A stretch of DNA of 64,000 nt from assembly GCA_033030425.1 (NCBI GenBank), contig JAUFSD010000002.1, positions 1,922,001 to 1,986,000 on the forward strand, in the 5' to 3' direction. Positions within the stretch are counted from its first letter, which is position 1; every line of letters starts with the position of its first letter. Shown here in pieces: positions 12,994 to 27,200 of this stretch. Origin of the DNA: Verpa conica (taxonomy: Eukaryota; Ascomycota; Pezizomycetes; Pezizales; Morchellaceae). The translations under genes were made by a program, and so were the position numbers. A model generated the notes under the pieces. It had not been told where the DNA came from, made no database searches, and was given only the letters and a program-made list of their open reading frames with translations.

Positions 12994-15900
12994 TCTAGAT
13001 TTCCGGATTTAAATCCGACTAGAATGAGATGGCACCTGCTATGACGACCTAAAAATATTTATCCATATAATTAGACTTTATACTACTTAGATATATATGT
13101 GGTTGGAGAAGATCACAAATTTAATGCACACAAATTACATAGTCGCGCTGTATGAACTGGTACCGCAACTCATGTTCTATACATATATATCTCAATTGAA
13201 TAAGGCCACACCTAATACATGTAGCCTGCTCAAAAGCCCAAAGCTTCGTCCACTAAATTTTCGGCGAAATAGAACACTGACCCCTTGACTGGGAGGCAGG
13301 AACACATTTCCGCAGCAATTTTCTAGCAGTGATCGTCTTTCATACTTCAGGAAACTCGAAGATAGCCTTATATCTACTAGTCACCATATATAAGCGAGTA
13401 GGAAACCAGAATCGAGAACGGGGCGAACCTAAAAGACAGTTTCAACAGGGGTTATCAAATTATGATTATTGAGTCTTCCACAGGAAAAATACGAGAGAAA
13501 TACAGATAAAGGACCAGCTCTTGACAGAATTCTGTTCAATATTACTAAGATAGTACTCTTTTGGTCGACCCACTATAGTAATTTAAACAGGAAGATACTT
13601 ACGACCCAATTCCTACAAAAAGTCCAGTAAATAGACCCGCCAATCACTATAAGCTAAAAATTGGTTAATAGCTTATCATAAGTCCTAATCCATGTATAAC
13701 GAGACTATGTTGGGTTACGCTACGAATCTGCACGTGCCTGCTGTCTTGATGTCTTACAGTAACTTCCACATACTAAAAATTTGAAGATACCCCATTATGA
13801 ACTGATAATATCTGTCTAGCCTTAGAGTCAAAGTCAAAGTCTAGACCTTTTTCTATACGATGCATAGGCAGCTTATTAGCCGTAGACATCACTATTGGTT
13901 TATGTAGCGAGTAATTTATCACTGAATATATAGATTGAATAAAATGGTGTATTTTGAGTGATGGTGGGAGTTGTATATTCGAGGGAGTTGAAAGACCATA
14001 TATGAGACCTAATTAACGTTGAACAGATAGGTCGATAGTCTTCTGAAATTGGGAGAGTTCTCATAACTAGGATATAGATATCTCTTATTCGATTTTATTA
14101 TAGATTACTTGATGAGAACAATATTCTAGGTCTCTGCTTTGAGATTCATCCTTATCATACTTCTAGCACTTATATTGGCCTTTGATTCATCGAGCGGGTC
14201 CTGCAAGTATATAGTGGAGACTTTTAGACTAGAATTATCCGAAATATCTAGTGGCTGACGAGTTCCAGGCTTTCACCCCACCGATATTTGACCTGTTTTT
14301 CCTGAAAGGTCAGGTTTATTGGATATAGACACACAAGCCAAGAGGCATGATAGATCGGCGGCGGGGTAAGCCAGAAGGATACCCGGCCGCAGGAGAACAA
14401 GCAGATTTGGCAGGTGTATTCAGTATCGTAATATCAGATGCGCGGCTTGCAGCACTTTATACTAATGAACTGGTGAGTTCTCTGTGAATACGAGATCTTG
14501 GCTGTAATAAGGACTTGTGTCCGATTAAAGCCCTGATAATTGTATCACAAGATACCTCGGGTAAGTGTGTGGTCGTACCTGTGGGAATAGTGCAACAACT
14601 CTGAATAACAGCCGCCTGGCCCCGTGAGCTCTGGTGAATTCTTCCCCTCCCACTTAGCATATTTGAATATCGAAAGCTTTACGCTAACATATCAGTTTTA
14701 CGTAACGGAATAATAGCAATGAAATTAGAAGGGTCATGCACAGAAAATACTAATATATATATTCATAGTCATATTTCTACACAACTTTGTCTAGAAACCT
14801 CTGGGTCTCAGAGCTCCTTCAAGTACGGGTACCACCCAACTTTTATGTTGGTAGAAGTTTATGGGGACTCGGACTCCTTTGCGATTGTAAGGCGTGGCCT
14901 AATATATATATAGTTATTTGATTGGACTCTTCAAATAAAAAGACTCCCATGCATGCTTATGAATATCTACTAATTTATAGTATCTAAATCAATATCTTTT
15001 AGCTAATTATACCCTTAAATTAACAAACTTAATTAGAGAGATTTTATTTAATAAGTAGATAGTCAGCTCGTATAACGTTACAGGTTTGATCCCGGGAACT
15101 TCTGAAAACGGAAATGTTGGTACCTATCTATACATTAGACTTAGGAAGCCATGCCTAAACACCATATAACGGTTACTTACTCTGTTGCTAATTGATATTA
15201 CCGTCAATAATATGGAGGCTTTCCTGGGAAATAGGCTTTTACTCTCACCACTCCACGTGGAGGGCCTAAGACCCGGAATAATTCGTAGATCAGAGATTTA
15301 TGGTCCGTGCACCCACGCGACGCGTAAGCTTGGCGGGGCCATTGCTTCACTCTTTAACTTCCTTTCCTCCTCCTTCATTCAAGACCCATCAAGATACTTG
15401 TTTTATTCTAATTGCCTTCTCTAACGAGGGGTTCTGAGAAGATTTTAGGAGCCAAACTGTTATGGTGAAAGCCCTGTAATTATTCTTCTTTAATCTAATA
15501 GAGCACTGAGATCCTATCGTCCCAGAAACACTGAACTAAACCAGATATCTGAAATTTCGCTTGTTCTGATTGTGGATGCCTAGGTATGTACTTTCAATTA
15601 TATATAGGGATAAAAATGCTGATGAAGATATTTCAGGAATATTTCACGTGCGAGACGAACCGTATATACCGCCAGAGGGAACTTGCCTTTCTACTTCATC
15701 TATATTCAAAGACACTAGTAACTCAGGTACTATTGATGAATCTCGGCATACGATCTAGCCAGCAGCTTTCCTTTGGGATCCCACACAGGAGAAGATGTGG
15801 ATACCGAAGCTGTTAAGTGCAAATTATTTCCGCACCCACTAAATCCAGTTCCTTAGATTAGTAATTAGCCAATTATAGTATATCTTCACTTTATTGACTG

Positions 15901-18900
15901 AAACTCAGGTTCTTTCCTTAATTGGTCTAGCTGGAAATACTGATGTGAGTGCCCTTTGCTTTTACCACCATCAGTACTCTGGTCCTAGATTAGCTAATAT
16001 TAAATTTCTGTTTTGAATATAGCCCCGTGCTATAAGCGGTTGCATGTCTCATACTCCTTCCAACTTATACCTATATGGTAATGAGTGGAAGTCGAGTCTC
16101 TTACAAAAAATTTATTGGCCACAATACTGGGGTTTTCTTAAACCCCCATAAGTACAGTGTATCCATAAATACTATAATTAGAAAAGACTATATCCTTGTC
16201 TTTTCCGTGGGAAAGGCTGAATCACGAAGTAGTTTGCACTACGCAATAAGATGATTAAACTATCCTCAAGATTGTTTTCTAATTCCCAAGTTCGCCTGGT
16301 GAACGTGGCAGGGCTTTAGGTATGGATATTTAAACATGTCCCTTTCTGAATTTTCTAACTGTTTGATGTATAGACCCTCATACTGTCCTAGGCACATGAA
16401 ACCAGACTACAAAGGCAACAGAGAATCCTTTTAGCCCATTCCTGTCACCAGTAGCGCGACTAGCTGTCGAGAAATTCAACCAGGAACAGAAGCCCAGGCG
16501 GAAGGTGCTTGATATAATCTTGGCAGGTGTTGTCAAATCTGCTTCTGCGCGCCGAAAGAGATACCGACCCAATGGTGTAGGAAATAGTCACTGCAGCAGG
16601 ATGAAAATGGACATATAAGACGAAGGACACGTCTTACATCAGGCGAGTCTTGGCTGCCCCTTCAAAAGCAAAGACTGTGATTTATCGTCGAACATAAGTC
16701 TATCCTGCGATGAGCATTCGTATCATGAACATGAGCCCTTCTCCACATCGGCAAGAGAGGTAGGATTCGAAACCAAGCAGGCTGAGCTGAAGATGAACAT
16801 CGATCTGGTAGACTGCAGCCTTTGAATGGTGGATCGCAGACCCGGACCAAGATACTTTCAAAGAAGTAGCTATCTTAATATGTGTATGCAATAAGCTCTC
16901 AATCCGCCAAATGAAATCCCTAGTCAAAAAATGATGGAGTCCTGGCAATTTCTGGGGTTGGACGCTTGTTGATATCGTGGTAGATGGCAACCACTTTCAA
17001 ATGCTTGAAGGTGTTTCGATATGTTTAATAATATCACGAATATCAGCTAGGTATCTCTAGACCCCTCTATACTTGCTTTGCTAGCTGGACCTGCATGCAG
17101 ATGGTCAAACCAGTTTGATGGAGTCTTTTACTCATTTACAACTCGAATTAAATACCAGCTTTCAGGAATGGTAAGAAGCGTCGGTGTCAAATATGAGCGC
17201 AGAATATTTGTGCAAGGTAGCCAAGTAAATCCGAATCAGCGCTATTGCTTCGGGTTTAATATCCAGTCCCATCAGATGACCCTTATTCTGCTCTGTCCCC
17301 TTTCTTGCCTTTCCTTCCTTTTTTTGCGCTTATAGTTAGATCAGTTAGCACTTTCAGTTACGAAGGAATGGTCACTCGACATCTTAGAATCTTCCAAACT
17401 CTTTTTCCACCAAAAAGACCTCTTACTCTACTAAATCTTCAAGCAACACTATCACTCTTTAAGATAGAAGGCAAGAATACGCAATATATTTGCGAGGAGA
17501 AACCAGGAGATATCTACCACCACACCTACAAAACTCAACTACGAAGTCAAACCCCTAAAATACACTACTAAAGGACGCAAAAACAGCTTTACCCTATTTC
17601 ATGGTAATTTAGTAGCCCCGGGCATGCGCCGGCCTAGCTTTAGCTAACAATAATTTTGCGGTAGCTTAATACAGATCGATAGCTACGCTGCCAGAAAAGA
17701 AACCTAAGTACATAAAAAACTTAACCCTTCAACGTCTAATGCAACCCAAACGCCACCACGGAGTCCGGGGATGAGAAATAGGCACTAGAGTTCAATAAAG
17801 TCCCAACGGGTCTTAAAAAACTTCACTTATACCTATACAACCCTCGCCGCTTTCATTCATCACCAAAAAAAACTAAAGGATTGGACGATTATATTCATAT
17901 CACCAATGAAACGTACCTAGGCATTTACGGCGGCCTCACTTTTCATAATTGTACTACCCTTGATAGTTTGCGTCGACCTCACATGCTACATGCCAAATCA
18001 TGGTTTACGTATCTTCGCCGTACCCTGAGGCTCACTCTCCGTCGGCTATTGTAAGGTCGTGTACCTACTGTTAGCTAGTGTTACTAAACCGACAGCAGGC
18101 CAAGTTGCCAGGTACTTACATTGTACACGAGTTTCTATGCCAGTACAGGGTACCTACCCCAAGAAGGCTTAGGTATATTTCATCACGATAGCCAGCTCAT
18201 TCGCTTGGATACAGTTAAGACGAGAGAAGGCGATCCCTGTCCAATGCAGGAACGGTTGAAGTCTAACGGTTGAAGTCTATCCACTCTTCTTCAAATCCAA
18301 GGATAGACAATCTCGCACAACTCAAGCGAGGTCTCAGAACTAGTTGACTCACCGCTCACCCAAACACTTTGATCTCCGGCACTTACAGTACCTGCATGGA
18401 AACAAGAAATCCTCACCCTTAACCACTCGGTCATAGATCAGGGGTACGGAGACACGACAATCTTCAACCAGCTTGCGATCCGCGCGAGAAGGCTTGACGT
18501 GGACAAAATTAGCCTTACTTGATCCGAACCGGAAAGTCCTCCCTCGAGCACTGCACAATGATTCTCGAGTAGCACGATTTTAAAGTTAGAGGGATCACCT
18601 TTGCATCCGTGCTTCAGTCTCAAGCGAAATTCGTAGATCAAAGATATGGGACAGGAGAAGCGAGCATCAAGAGAATTTCATCTATGTGTATATCTCCCTG
18701 GCCTAGAACTATTCAAAACTTAGAGGAAAAACTTGAAAAGGGTACTTGGACATGGTATTATTTTACAGTAATAACTACTTTTGTAAGATTATCCATACTG
18801 ACTGTTGGCAGGCAAATCAAATCATGAGAAAGCTACCCATAAAAAGGCAAATTTTCTGGGTGGCGATTCTGTGGTTGACACGTTGACCGACATATTGACC

Positions 18901-20226
18901 TATCTTATCCATCCTAGGTGCAGCCTAGGCAACCCGCGGTGAATGTGCGGGGCTATTCAATATCCACGTACCTTAAGCATTCGACTTATTGTTTCTAGTC
19001 TAATTCTTGGGACCAACCAGATGAGTGCTTCATCCGTACCTGAGCAAAGGGTAAAAAACAAATATTCTTAAAAGATGAAACTTGGAAAAACCTGCCCGAT
19101 AGTCATATGGTCCATACCTTCATTACTTGAGGCTGATTCCTATTACAGCAATTACAGGGGTACAGCTGAAGCGGTTCCATCTACTGCAACTCGGGGAGGA
19201 TTAAGACCCAAAACATTATGCAGGGTCCGCAACTGCAAGCCTCCCATGCCTTGGACACGTTGTTCCTTGTTAGAAGAGTCCATTGCCTTCAACTACTCCC
19301 GTGAGCCATCTCGTGCTTACTTTCATACTCGAACCGAAGGTTTCTAATATGCATCGTTGGCAAACATGAGGGGCAAGCAATTCCTAGTGCAGAAAGTAAA
19401 CCAGCGCACCACCTGTGCGGTGCAAATGACTTTGGATTCCCAGGCCTTTTCCAATTCTGCCTTATTTTTTCTTGGCTCGGATGCTGTTGGTCTGCAGAAA
19501 TCCGCTGTCAGACCTTTGCCTGCTCGTTCTAAACCGTTCATTCGCTCTATTGAACCTCCCCATTTGCGTGGTTGGTCTCCGATTGCTCGAGACCGTTGGA
19601 AATCCTCCCCGGTAGCCCCATTTTTGCATTGGTGCGCCGTTTCGTTTGTGGGGCCAACTGATTGATGGACAAGCCTGGGGAACGAAACGGGAAAAAAAGA
19701 GCAAAAGAAAAAAAGAGGGATATGTAATTTTGTGTATGTAATCGAGCTAACGGCTACCTTAGTGGTATAAAATTATCGTGGGCTCACTGGTTATCCCCCA
19801 TTCTCCTCTCATTTTGTCCAAAAAAAGCCGGCACTACGTTTCCAATTTTCATTCTTCCTCCTCTCATTCTGTTTATATCCCAATTTTACATCCCTTGATC
19901 ACCTATCAAACCCCCATTTGTCGAGTTCCACGTATTCGACTTTCACCAATATCTCTTCTGCTTCAATTGAAACTAGATATCGCTCCCGCACATTGCTGGA
20001 CACATCAGATCGTCCCGCACCTCTTACGTCGATAGTGCTCAATTGCAAGAGCTTTTAAGTGACCCTTCCCCTTTAGATGCTCTAACATTTCTTTAAGTTT
20101 CTAGTTCTCGACACAGTACTCCTCATTCTTCAGATCAATTCCTCACTACACTACTGAGCCCAGCTCGTATATATATATATCCTCTGGCAGGAATTACCAA
20201 CCCCCGTCGCTCTACAGAAGTACATT
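12994..20226. other. AT-rich tract, no supported gene; somewhat less AT-rich from about 16.4 kb
   Basis: 12994-16370 is AT-rich with only short meaningless frames. At 16378-16990 (minus) and 18349-18640 (minus) there are GC-richer patches with overlapping short frames that look like old coding sequence, but no family could be named. 18900-19700 has open frames on both strands (for example 19357-19665 plus) with no motif. CGGTTGAAGTCT is duplicated in tandem at about 18253-18278. 19780-20226 is pyrimidine-rich and, just before the monooxygenase gene, has a TATATATATATAT tract near 20168-20180 that could serve as its promoter element. Confidence 0.45.
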
Positions 20227-21696
20227 ATGTCTTCTTCACCGAGGCCCTCAACAGTTGCGGGACAAAAAATGCTGCTGGCAGCTATCCTATTAGCACTCAT
20301 AATGCTCTCCTTCATTGCGCCTTCATCAGCACATGCAATGATGTCTGATCCTCCACCAATAAACTATAAGGATAATCCATTCTATATAGTCTCAAAAGCT
20401 GATTTCGATTACACTGCTCCATTATCGCCCTCTGGTTCAAACTACCCTTGTCGGGGACATTTGAAGGATTTAGACACCCCTCAAGGAGGATCTGTTAAAA
20501 ATTGGCCCGCGGGGAGTACCCAAACTTTGACGTAAGGCCCATTTTCATTACAAAAACAATGACTCTTGGAAATACCATGTAGACTAAGGTGTGACTTTGT
20601 GAGAATTTAGAGTATCTGGTGGAGCTGTTCATGGAGGTAATATCTTATCCTATCATCTGAAATTAGTGCAAATGCTGATATCAATTTAGGTGGTTCTTGC
20701 CAAGCAGCACTTTCGTATGATAAAGGACAAACATGGTCTGTAATCAAATCCTGGATCGGCGATTGTCCGCACGCGTCCGGTGGCGGCCAAACATTTAGTT
20801 TCCCAATTCCCAGTGGTGCACCTAGCGGGAAAGTAGTGTTTGGATGGTATTTATTCCTCCATTTCAGATTCCCTTCTTTTAAGTGAAAATTAAGCTTATA
20901 TATCGGGATTCATAGGACATGGTTCAATAATATTGGAAACCGCGAAATGTATATGAACTGTGCGGTCGTCACAATCACTGGATCTGGACGCAAATTAAAA
21001 TCAAGAGCACTCAGTGGACCATCTATCTTCCTTGCAAATATTGGCAATGGTTGTACCACGGCCGCAGGAACAGATGTTGTCTTTCCAAATCCAGGACCTA
21101 CCGTACAATACGGCGGGAGTGATGGGGATCGAGCTGCACCTGTTGGCAGCTGCCAGGGCCAAGTCTTAACTGGTAACACCGGATCCAATACCGGGGGTGA
21201 TACTAGTAGCGATGGCGATACTAGTAGTGAGGGGACTGGTACGGGTGAGGAAACTAGCACGGGTGAGGAGACAGGAGTGGGGACAGGAGCGGGGGCAGGA
21301 GCGGGAACTAGTACTAGAACAGGTAAGACTGCTGTGGCTACACTTTCATATGTTTATACTGCTACTACTGTATCTCCTTCTTTCACCCCGTTGCGTCCTT
21401 CATCCCCTAATTCACGCTCCACTGCGGTTGCAGGAGGGGGAGCTGCCCTTCAAAGTTCAAAGATAAATGCATATCCAACAGTAACGAGCGGACCTGTAGG
21501 CAGTACTACCACAACAACAACTAACCCGATACAAGATGCCCCAATCGGGCAAAATCTGGGGTGCGATTACTGGAGGACCCAGGGTTATGTTTGCAGCGCT
21601 GCTGCTCCAACTCTGTTAGGAAAGCTGACAGCCATACATATCTCATTTGGCTTCTTGGTTTTTGCTTGGGTCTGTGGCTTCTTGGGGATGGCTTGA
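20227..21696 (+). CDS. AA11-like lytic polysaccharide monooxygenase, probably surface-anchored
   Basis: Four exons, 20227-20531, 20611-20636, 20690-20846 and 20916-21696, give 422 residues; the 26-nt second exon is needed to rebuild GGAVHGGGSCQ. A signal peptide (about residues 15-35) ends in SSA, leaving His36 as the mature N-terminus (HAMMSDPPP). With His109 in AVHGGG this forms the copper histidine brace typical of LPMOs, and WTWFNNIGNREMYMNC supplies the axial Tyr (about 175). These motifs match AA11, whose known members oxidatively cleave chitin. The catalytic domain is followed from about residue 215 by a long Ser/Thr/Gly-rich linker, a small CDYWRTQGYVCS segment and a hydrophobic C-terminus (AIHISFGFLVFAWVCGFLG), so GPI attachment or membrane tethering is likely. 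Substrate is inferred, not seen; a copper-binding, non-catalytic role is an alternative. Confidence 0.87.
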
Positions 21697-23563
21697 GCAC
21701 CTTAGGAAAATATAGGAATGAGAAAGGTTAAAGAAAATGAAGGGAACAAATACCCACGGCTTGTCTGCCTAATTTTCTTACTTTTATGTGTTTGATTTCT
21801 TTTTGTCTTTCTTTTTTGAGTCTGATCTACATACATAATGGGTGTATGGCATATTTCACATTTTCTAGGCTGGTCCTCACAATTGCTACTAGTGGTGGTG
21901 TTAATGGGGGGAAGTGTTCTTGATGAGAAGATATGGTATCTAGTTCCTAGATGGTCCTAGAAGTACGTTTTTTTTTTCTTTCTTCTTTCTTTCTCTGTTG
22001 CATCTGATATGTACTGGGTACATTTTTATCATCGTGGCGTTGTCGGGTTTTGGTTTTCTGGGCTACTTTCTTCACCGGACTATGTCCGAGACTCTTTTTC
22101 TTTTTCGTTACATATTTTTCCTTATGTATTATGCTTAAGTCGCGGGCTTGCTTTCACAAGTATACATGTACTACTTTAGTTGCATTATATTATAAACTGT
22201 TGATAGAATGGATTTTCTGTACTATAAATATCAACCGAGCTGCTGGTGATTCTCTAAGTTCAAGTTTATATAGCTAGCTAGTGACCTTCAAAACACCTTA
22301 GGCCAAGAACCAGCCCTAGCACCTTGGTACATATTGATCAAGGTCTTCTCTCGGGTTTTAGAAAATTTAATTAAGGAAGTTTACTAAAGTGGGGGTGTGC
22401 AGGAGGCAGTGACGCGACCGTGCTGAAGAGCTATTCCAATAAAGTTGTACTATTCCCTGTTGCCACGTAATTCGGCTGATAATCTCGTATTACATGTCAT
22501 CACATATCACTCGCTTTCCGAGCTATGCTGACATCAGAACTTAGTTTTCTAGCAGGTTTCTAGTTTACAGGGGGCGCTGAATACAGCCAATCTAAAGTAG
22601 GATATAGTGCATCCACATAGGCATTCAGGTATCTCGCACAGGAGGGAATACACAGAGATAGCTCTTGTCCCATAATCCTTGAGAAATACGTATACACACG
22701 GTTTAAAACAAACCTAACAAGATTTCCGTATAGCTAAAAACACTGGTGATGACGCCCTAGCACACCTATAAAACATTTACATACCCTCTACAACTACCTA
22801 TCCCTCCCCCTCCCGCAGGTGGGGTATTGCTGGCATACTGTGGCGCATGTTTTTGGCTAATTTAGTTACAGGGAAGGGACCAACATGATTTATCGTACCC
22901 CATCAAACGCCACAAAAATATCGAGGAAACTCGATTATACTCTAAACCTAAATACTAATGATTGATTTCTATGTTAGCATACGCAATAAACTATAGGAAC
23001 GGACCTCGTTTGCTGACGACTAAAACCCGCTCTCCGGACGTTATATTTAATTATTCATGCGAGAAGTGGGGGCGCTTAGGGGCTTGGCATTCTCACACAA
23101 ATTATATTCAAGACTAGCCATCCCCATACTTGCTCAGCCACACCTGGGATGCATATTGATGCAGAGTAATCTATTATTATTATTGGAGTACCTGCTTCAT
23201 CGGGTGTGACAGACACAAGCGCCCTTGAGACACGCACACAACTTTAGCTTACCGATATCCAGCCTGCATATCTAGCATAGCACGAAGGAATAATCTAGAA
23301 CTAGGGAACGTTGTATTGAATGATCTATTTTCTATGATCGCCAGGAGACAAACAGCACTGCCGTATTTTATCTGCTCGTTCCCCACTCCCCCGCTCTCAA
23401 AAATCTCTAAACCTAGATACTGTCCTTCTAAAACTTTTGCACGTGATTTCAAGGGGAAAAAACGTAGAACTTTTTTACCCCCTCAGATCTTCTACGCATC
23501 ATTCCTATATTTCTCTTTAAGAAACGATATATATAACCTAAGTGATAAGAACATTTGAACGAC
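21697..23563. other. intergenic, AT-rich, no gene seen
   Basis: The first few hundred bases after 21696 are T-rich and probably the 3' untranslated region and terminator of the monooxygenase gene. The short frames at 22050-22277 and 23249-23558 show no motif. Nothing else is supported. Confidence 0.5.
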
Positions 23564-24286
23564 ATGGCGCGCTCCTTAACTTTCCCCAACTACAACCCCC
23601 CGGGCCCTGGCTCCTTGTACCGAACCACAACCACATACTCAATATCCCAACGACCAAATTTCACCAATTCGGACCCATCGCACACATTTCACAAAGGTTC
23701 TGCTTCATTCGCCTATCACTCACAAACAAGTCCAATCCCAACAGCATTCGAGCCGGTCCTCAAGCCAATTCCTACACTCACCCGCGGAGGCACTGACAAA
23801 ACCATAACGACAGAAGATACGAAGCCGGGCAAGTCCAAACGATTCCTATCAACAAAGCTTTATTTTTCCGGCAGTGTCTGCGATGGGAAGAATACAGTTT
23901 TTACATTCAGTTCGGCCAACAGTACCTGGGGCACTGTGTTCAATTCGTTGACCCTAGGCCTCTCGGCACCTCTGTGCAGGGTTTACTTTGTCGAGATTCT
24001 GTTTGAGGGCCGTCAGATATTTGGCGACGATAACGCTAAGGACTTCTTGGAGAAGACTTTTGCTTTCGATAGGATAAGCTCGTCAACGACAGGGGAGAAT
24101 ATTGTTTGTTGGCTGGAATACCTACTCGTGCGTAACGAGCTGAAAGGGTACGGGTTCGAGAAGCTACAGGGGAATAGCTTTGCGGTTTATCTATTGACGA
24201 TTCCGGTTCTGGGAGGCGGTGTGCCGGATACTATTCACTTAAGGAAGGGAGTAGAGAAGAGATATAGGGTTAGTTCTCCCCTCTAG
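23564..24286 (+). CDS. hypothetical protein, 240 residues, unrecognised
   Basis: A single uninterrupted frame from ATG at 23564 (GACATGG context) to TAG at 24284-24286. Base composition is clearly less AT-rich than the flanks, which argues that it is a real gene under selection. The first 90 residues are Pro/Ser/Thr-rich and look disordered. Residues about 95-240 look folded, with alternating hydrophobic segments (KLYFSGSVC, CRVYFVEILFEGRQIFG, NIVCWLEYLLV, GNSFAVYLLTIPVLGGG). There is no signal peptide or membrane segment. I do not recognise a family. An in-frame TTG nine bases upstream is not a plausible start. It stands alone between AT-rich tracts. Confidence 0.6.
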   Translation: MARSLTFPNYNPPGPGSLYRTTTTYSISQRPNFTNSDPSHTFHKGSASFAYHSQTSPIPTAFEPVLKPIPTLTRGGTDKTITTEDTKPGKSKRFLSTKLYFSGSVCDGKNTVFTFSSANSTWGTVFNSLTLGLSAPLCRVYFVEILFEGRQIFGDDNAKDFLEKTFAFDRISSSTTGENIVCWLEYLLVRNELKGYGFEKLQGNSFAVYLLTIPVLGGGVPDTIHLRKGVEKRYRVSSPL

Positions 24287-27200
24287 TATCATTATATCCT
24301 TCTAGGAATCATACTAATTCATGTGATAGCGTTTGGATGGCCTAGATAATATCATAATGCTTGGTGGAAGGGTATGTACCTCCTTAACTCCAAAACTAGT
24401 TTTGTTTATTTGGTATTCTGACTGTCTCTCCCCTTTTTAGTTTCATAATAGTGTATGGTCCCTCTTCAAAATATAAAGGTTCAAAAATATAGATCAAGCC
24501 CGGGATGACATGACGTATATGACCACGTGACCACGAAACACATTTTGCTTCCCAAAGATTTGTCTGAGGGTAGAGATTCCTGTAAATAACACTTTATTCT
24601 AATTATATCATATTTGAAATTATTTCTACAGACACCGATACGAGTAGAATGCCGGTAGATTCCGCTTGTGTCTTAGGGCTAGGGTTAATAAACATGTCTT
24701 TAAATCTTAAACTCGCGATCCCTCTTCAGCCACGTTGTTGCGCTTCCCAAATGTATTGAAAGTTCCACATGTGCCGCACGTTTGAGCACGCCAGGAACCC
24801 TTGAACTTGGGTCATGATCAAAATCCTAGTCCAAGCCCCTTGTTTTGGGTGGTATTCTGACTGTGTTCCCCCATCTCTGCCGCATGCGGGGGGAGGGCCA
24901 CTTGAAGCGAGATAAAAATTAGCTCTAATTTACCCTTCAACTAAATTCTCATTGCATCCCACTACTACTTACATAGCTAGGCAATGAACCTAAAGGTTTA
25001 GCAAGATTGCGACTAGCCCTGCCAAGGAAATACCGCTAGAAATCTCCAAACTTAGGCTTAGATATATTTAACCGAATATATTGTAAAAAAAAGGGCTTAA
25101 ATTAATTAAAAACACAGATTGAAGAAATATGTTTTTTTAAAAATAAAGTTTATTACTTTTCACGAAAAAAAAAAAAACAATTCCCAAATAACACTTGCCC
25201 GGTTTTTATCGTGGGGACAGAGGTAGACTCGGAGAAATCATGTTCTGAGAACCAGTGCGGTTGTACGGTTATAATATACCACCACACCTGCAGGCACAGA
25301 AACAATAGTTGACCCTGTGCCAGATGACATAATAGCATGAAACCCTACGGCACGAGTCATAGAAAAAAAACCCAATGAGGCATAAAGGCTGAATGGTTGA
25401 TTATTGATAAGGTTCAATCTATCTTGTGGAATCCGGAACGAATGTGTGTGCGGCAGCCTCCGAAGGCAGCCTTTTGTTAAGGCTAGAAATTTGAGCGCGG
25501 GTAAAAAAAAAAAAAAAAAGGTTTCCTGCTGACTTTTGGCATGACGGTAGAGGCGCAATTTTAGCCCTCTTCAACTTGGAAGTTTGTTTCTTGCCTTTTT
25601 ATTTCTTTCTAGGTCAGTGTAGAAGTTGTTCTCCCGATAATGGGAAGCTGCTTTCACAAGTATATGATAATCGAATAGTTTGGATACAGACTGCATCTTT
25701 AACACGTCAGACAAACAGAAATTAAGGCTCAATTGCTAGAATCTGTGCTACTCTTTATAAATTAAAAACCTTCCTAGACATATATATCCTAGACTTGATA
25801 TTAATTAGGCTTGACCGCCGATACACCATATCTATTTGTAAAATAGCCCCCAAATAGGTGTAGTAAGTGTGATAAAGTTTTTTTTTTTTTTACAAAAAAA
25901 AGTGGTGTTGCTCACAACATAGCCTCAATGTTTTTATTTTAGGCAAGTCCATACGATGATCTTGCGGATACCGCAACAACATGCGATTAGATTAGAACAG
26001 GATTTCTGGATGGGGCTCTTTGCGGCTGAGGCTTGGCGGTTGACGCTCGGTGCGTGCCAACACCTATCCTGACTCCCCCCTTCATTGTTGGCACCAACAC
26101 CGAACCTTATGATTGTCAACCGGGTAACCCTAGTATAGGTAAGCCATATCGAGTGACGGTCTGTGGTTTGCTTGTTTGCACGTTACCCGCGTCTTCGCTT
26201 CCATACCACCTCTTGCAATACACTATTCTACACAATTTATCTGAGTTTTACATCTCTCCAATATACGTGTTTAACAACCAATTCCCCCTAGCGTATTAAT
26301 CGAGTTTAGACCTGTTTTGCTTTGATCACTTCTGTCTATCTCTATCAAATAGCTATAGGGAGTATCCGAACCCTATAATATCCTAAGATATAACCATAAT
26401 CCAGCTATAGCGCAGTCGGTCTATAAGGGCATGTACCCCGCACCTACACTGTTCCCAGGTCTGGTTTACTACTTTGCTATTTTTCTCTTCTCATACCCTC
26501 TCGGTCGATTCTAGCAAGTTAGGGTTTGTGAGCCCAGCTATTGGAGGTATAAGATCTTGGGTCGCTTTGCACCTGGTTGAAATACTCCTTTATATGGAAA
26601 GGATGTCGAATCCTAGAAGGTTCAGATGCTATTTTAACCCTAATTGAGGGCTAAGGTAAGTAATTTAGGTTCAGAATTATTTTGTCACTTTAATACTTTA
26701 AAGTTTTGATACATAGCCTAGGAGGAATTGTCTACTTTGTTTTGGGACGGCGACATCTAGAAATATAGACTTCCTTGAGTATCAATGAAAACCCGGAGCG
26801 TTGTTGAGAATTTTATGAGGTGGCGGAGCCGGAGTAGATGGTTAGCTCGAAAGTGTAGCTTCTCACCCGAGAGGCTGTGCAATAAGACAAAAGGTTATCT
26901 TGTGCTAGTAGTTAGATCACGCTAAACCCTTGTCTAGGGCATGGACGAGAAAGGAGATTTAGTTGGTCTATGCTACATAGTCTAGGTGAAGCGCACGTGT
27001 GGGGTCCAATACTAGACTAAGCTAGAGTAAATCATACTGAAGCTTAAAGAGACCGTTTCTTTTTATAGGTCTGTGTATAGCTTAAATAGAGTTGCGTTGA
27101 CGTTTTCTTTTCTAGCTTAGAAGGCGCTTGGCACCCTCTAATTCAAATGCTAAGAAATACGTTTAAGCGTACTTATAAGAACATTGTTGTTTAGATTTTC

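Noticed and set aside
15057..15130. tRNA-like sequence with AGGTTTGATCCCGG
   Set aside because: It resembles a T-arm, but no acceptor, D-arm or anticodon stem can be folded around it.
16378..16990. Decayed gene in GC-richer patch
   Set aside because: Overlapping short frames with no motif; no family could be named, so noted only in the region entry.
25950..26299. Small secreted or LysM-like protein
   Set aside because: A short coding-like patch with a GTAAGC donor, but no ATG-led signal peptide, no LysM motif and no second exon.
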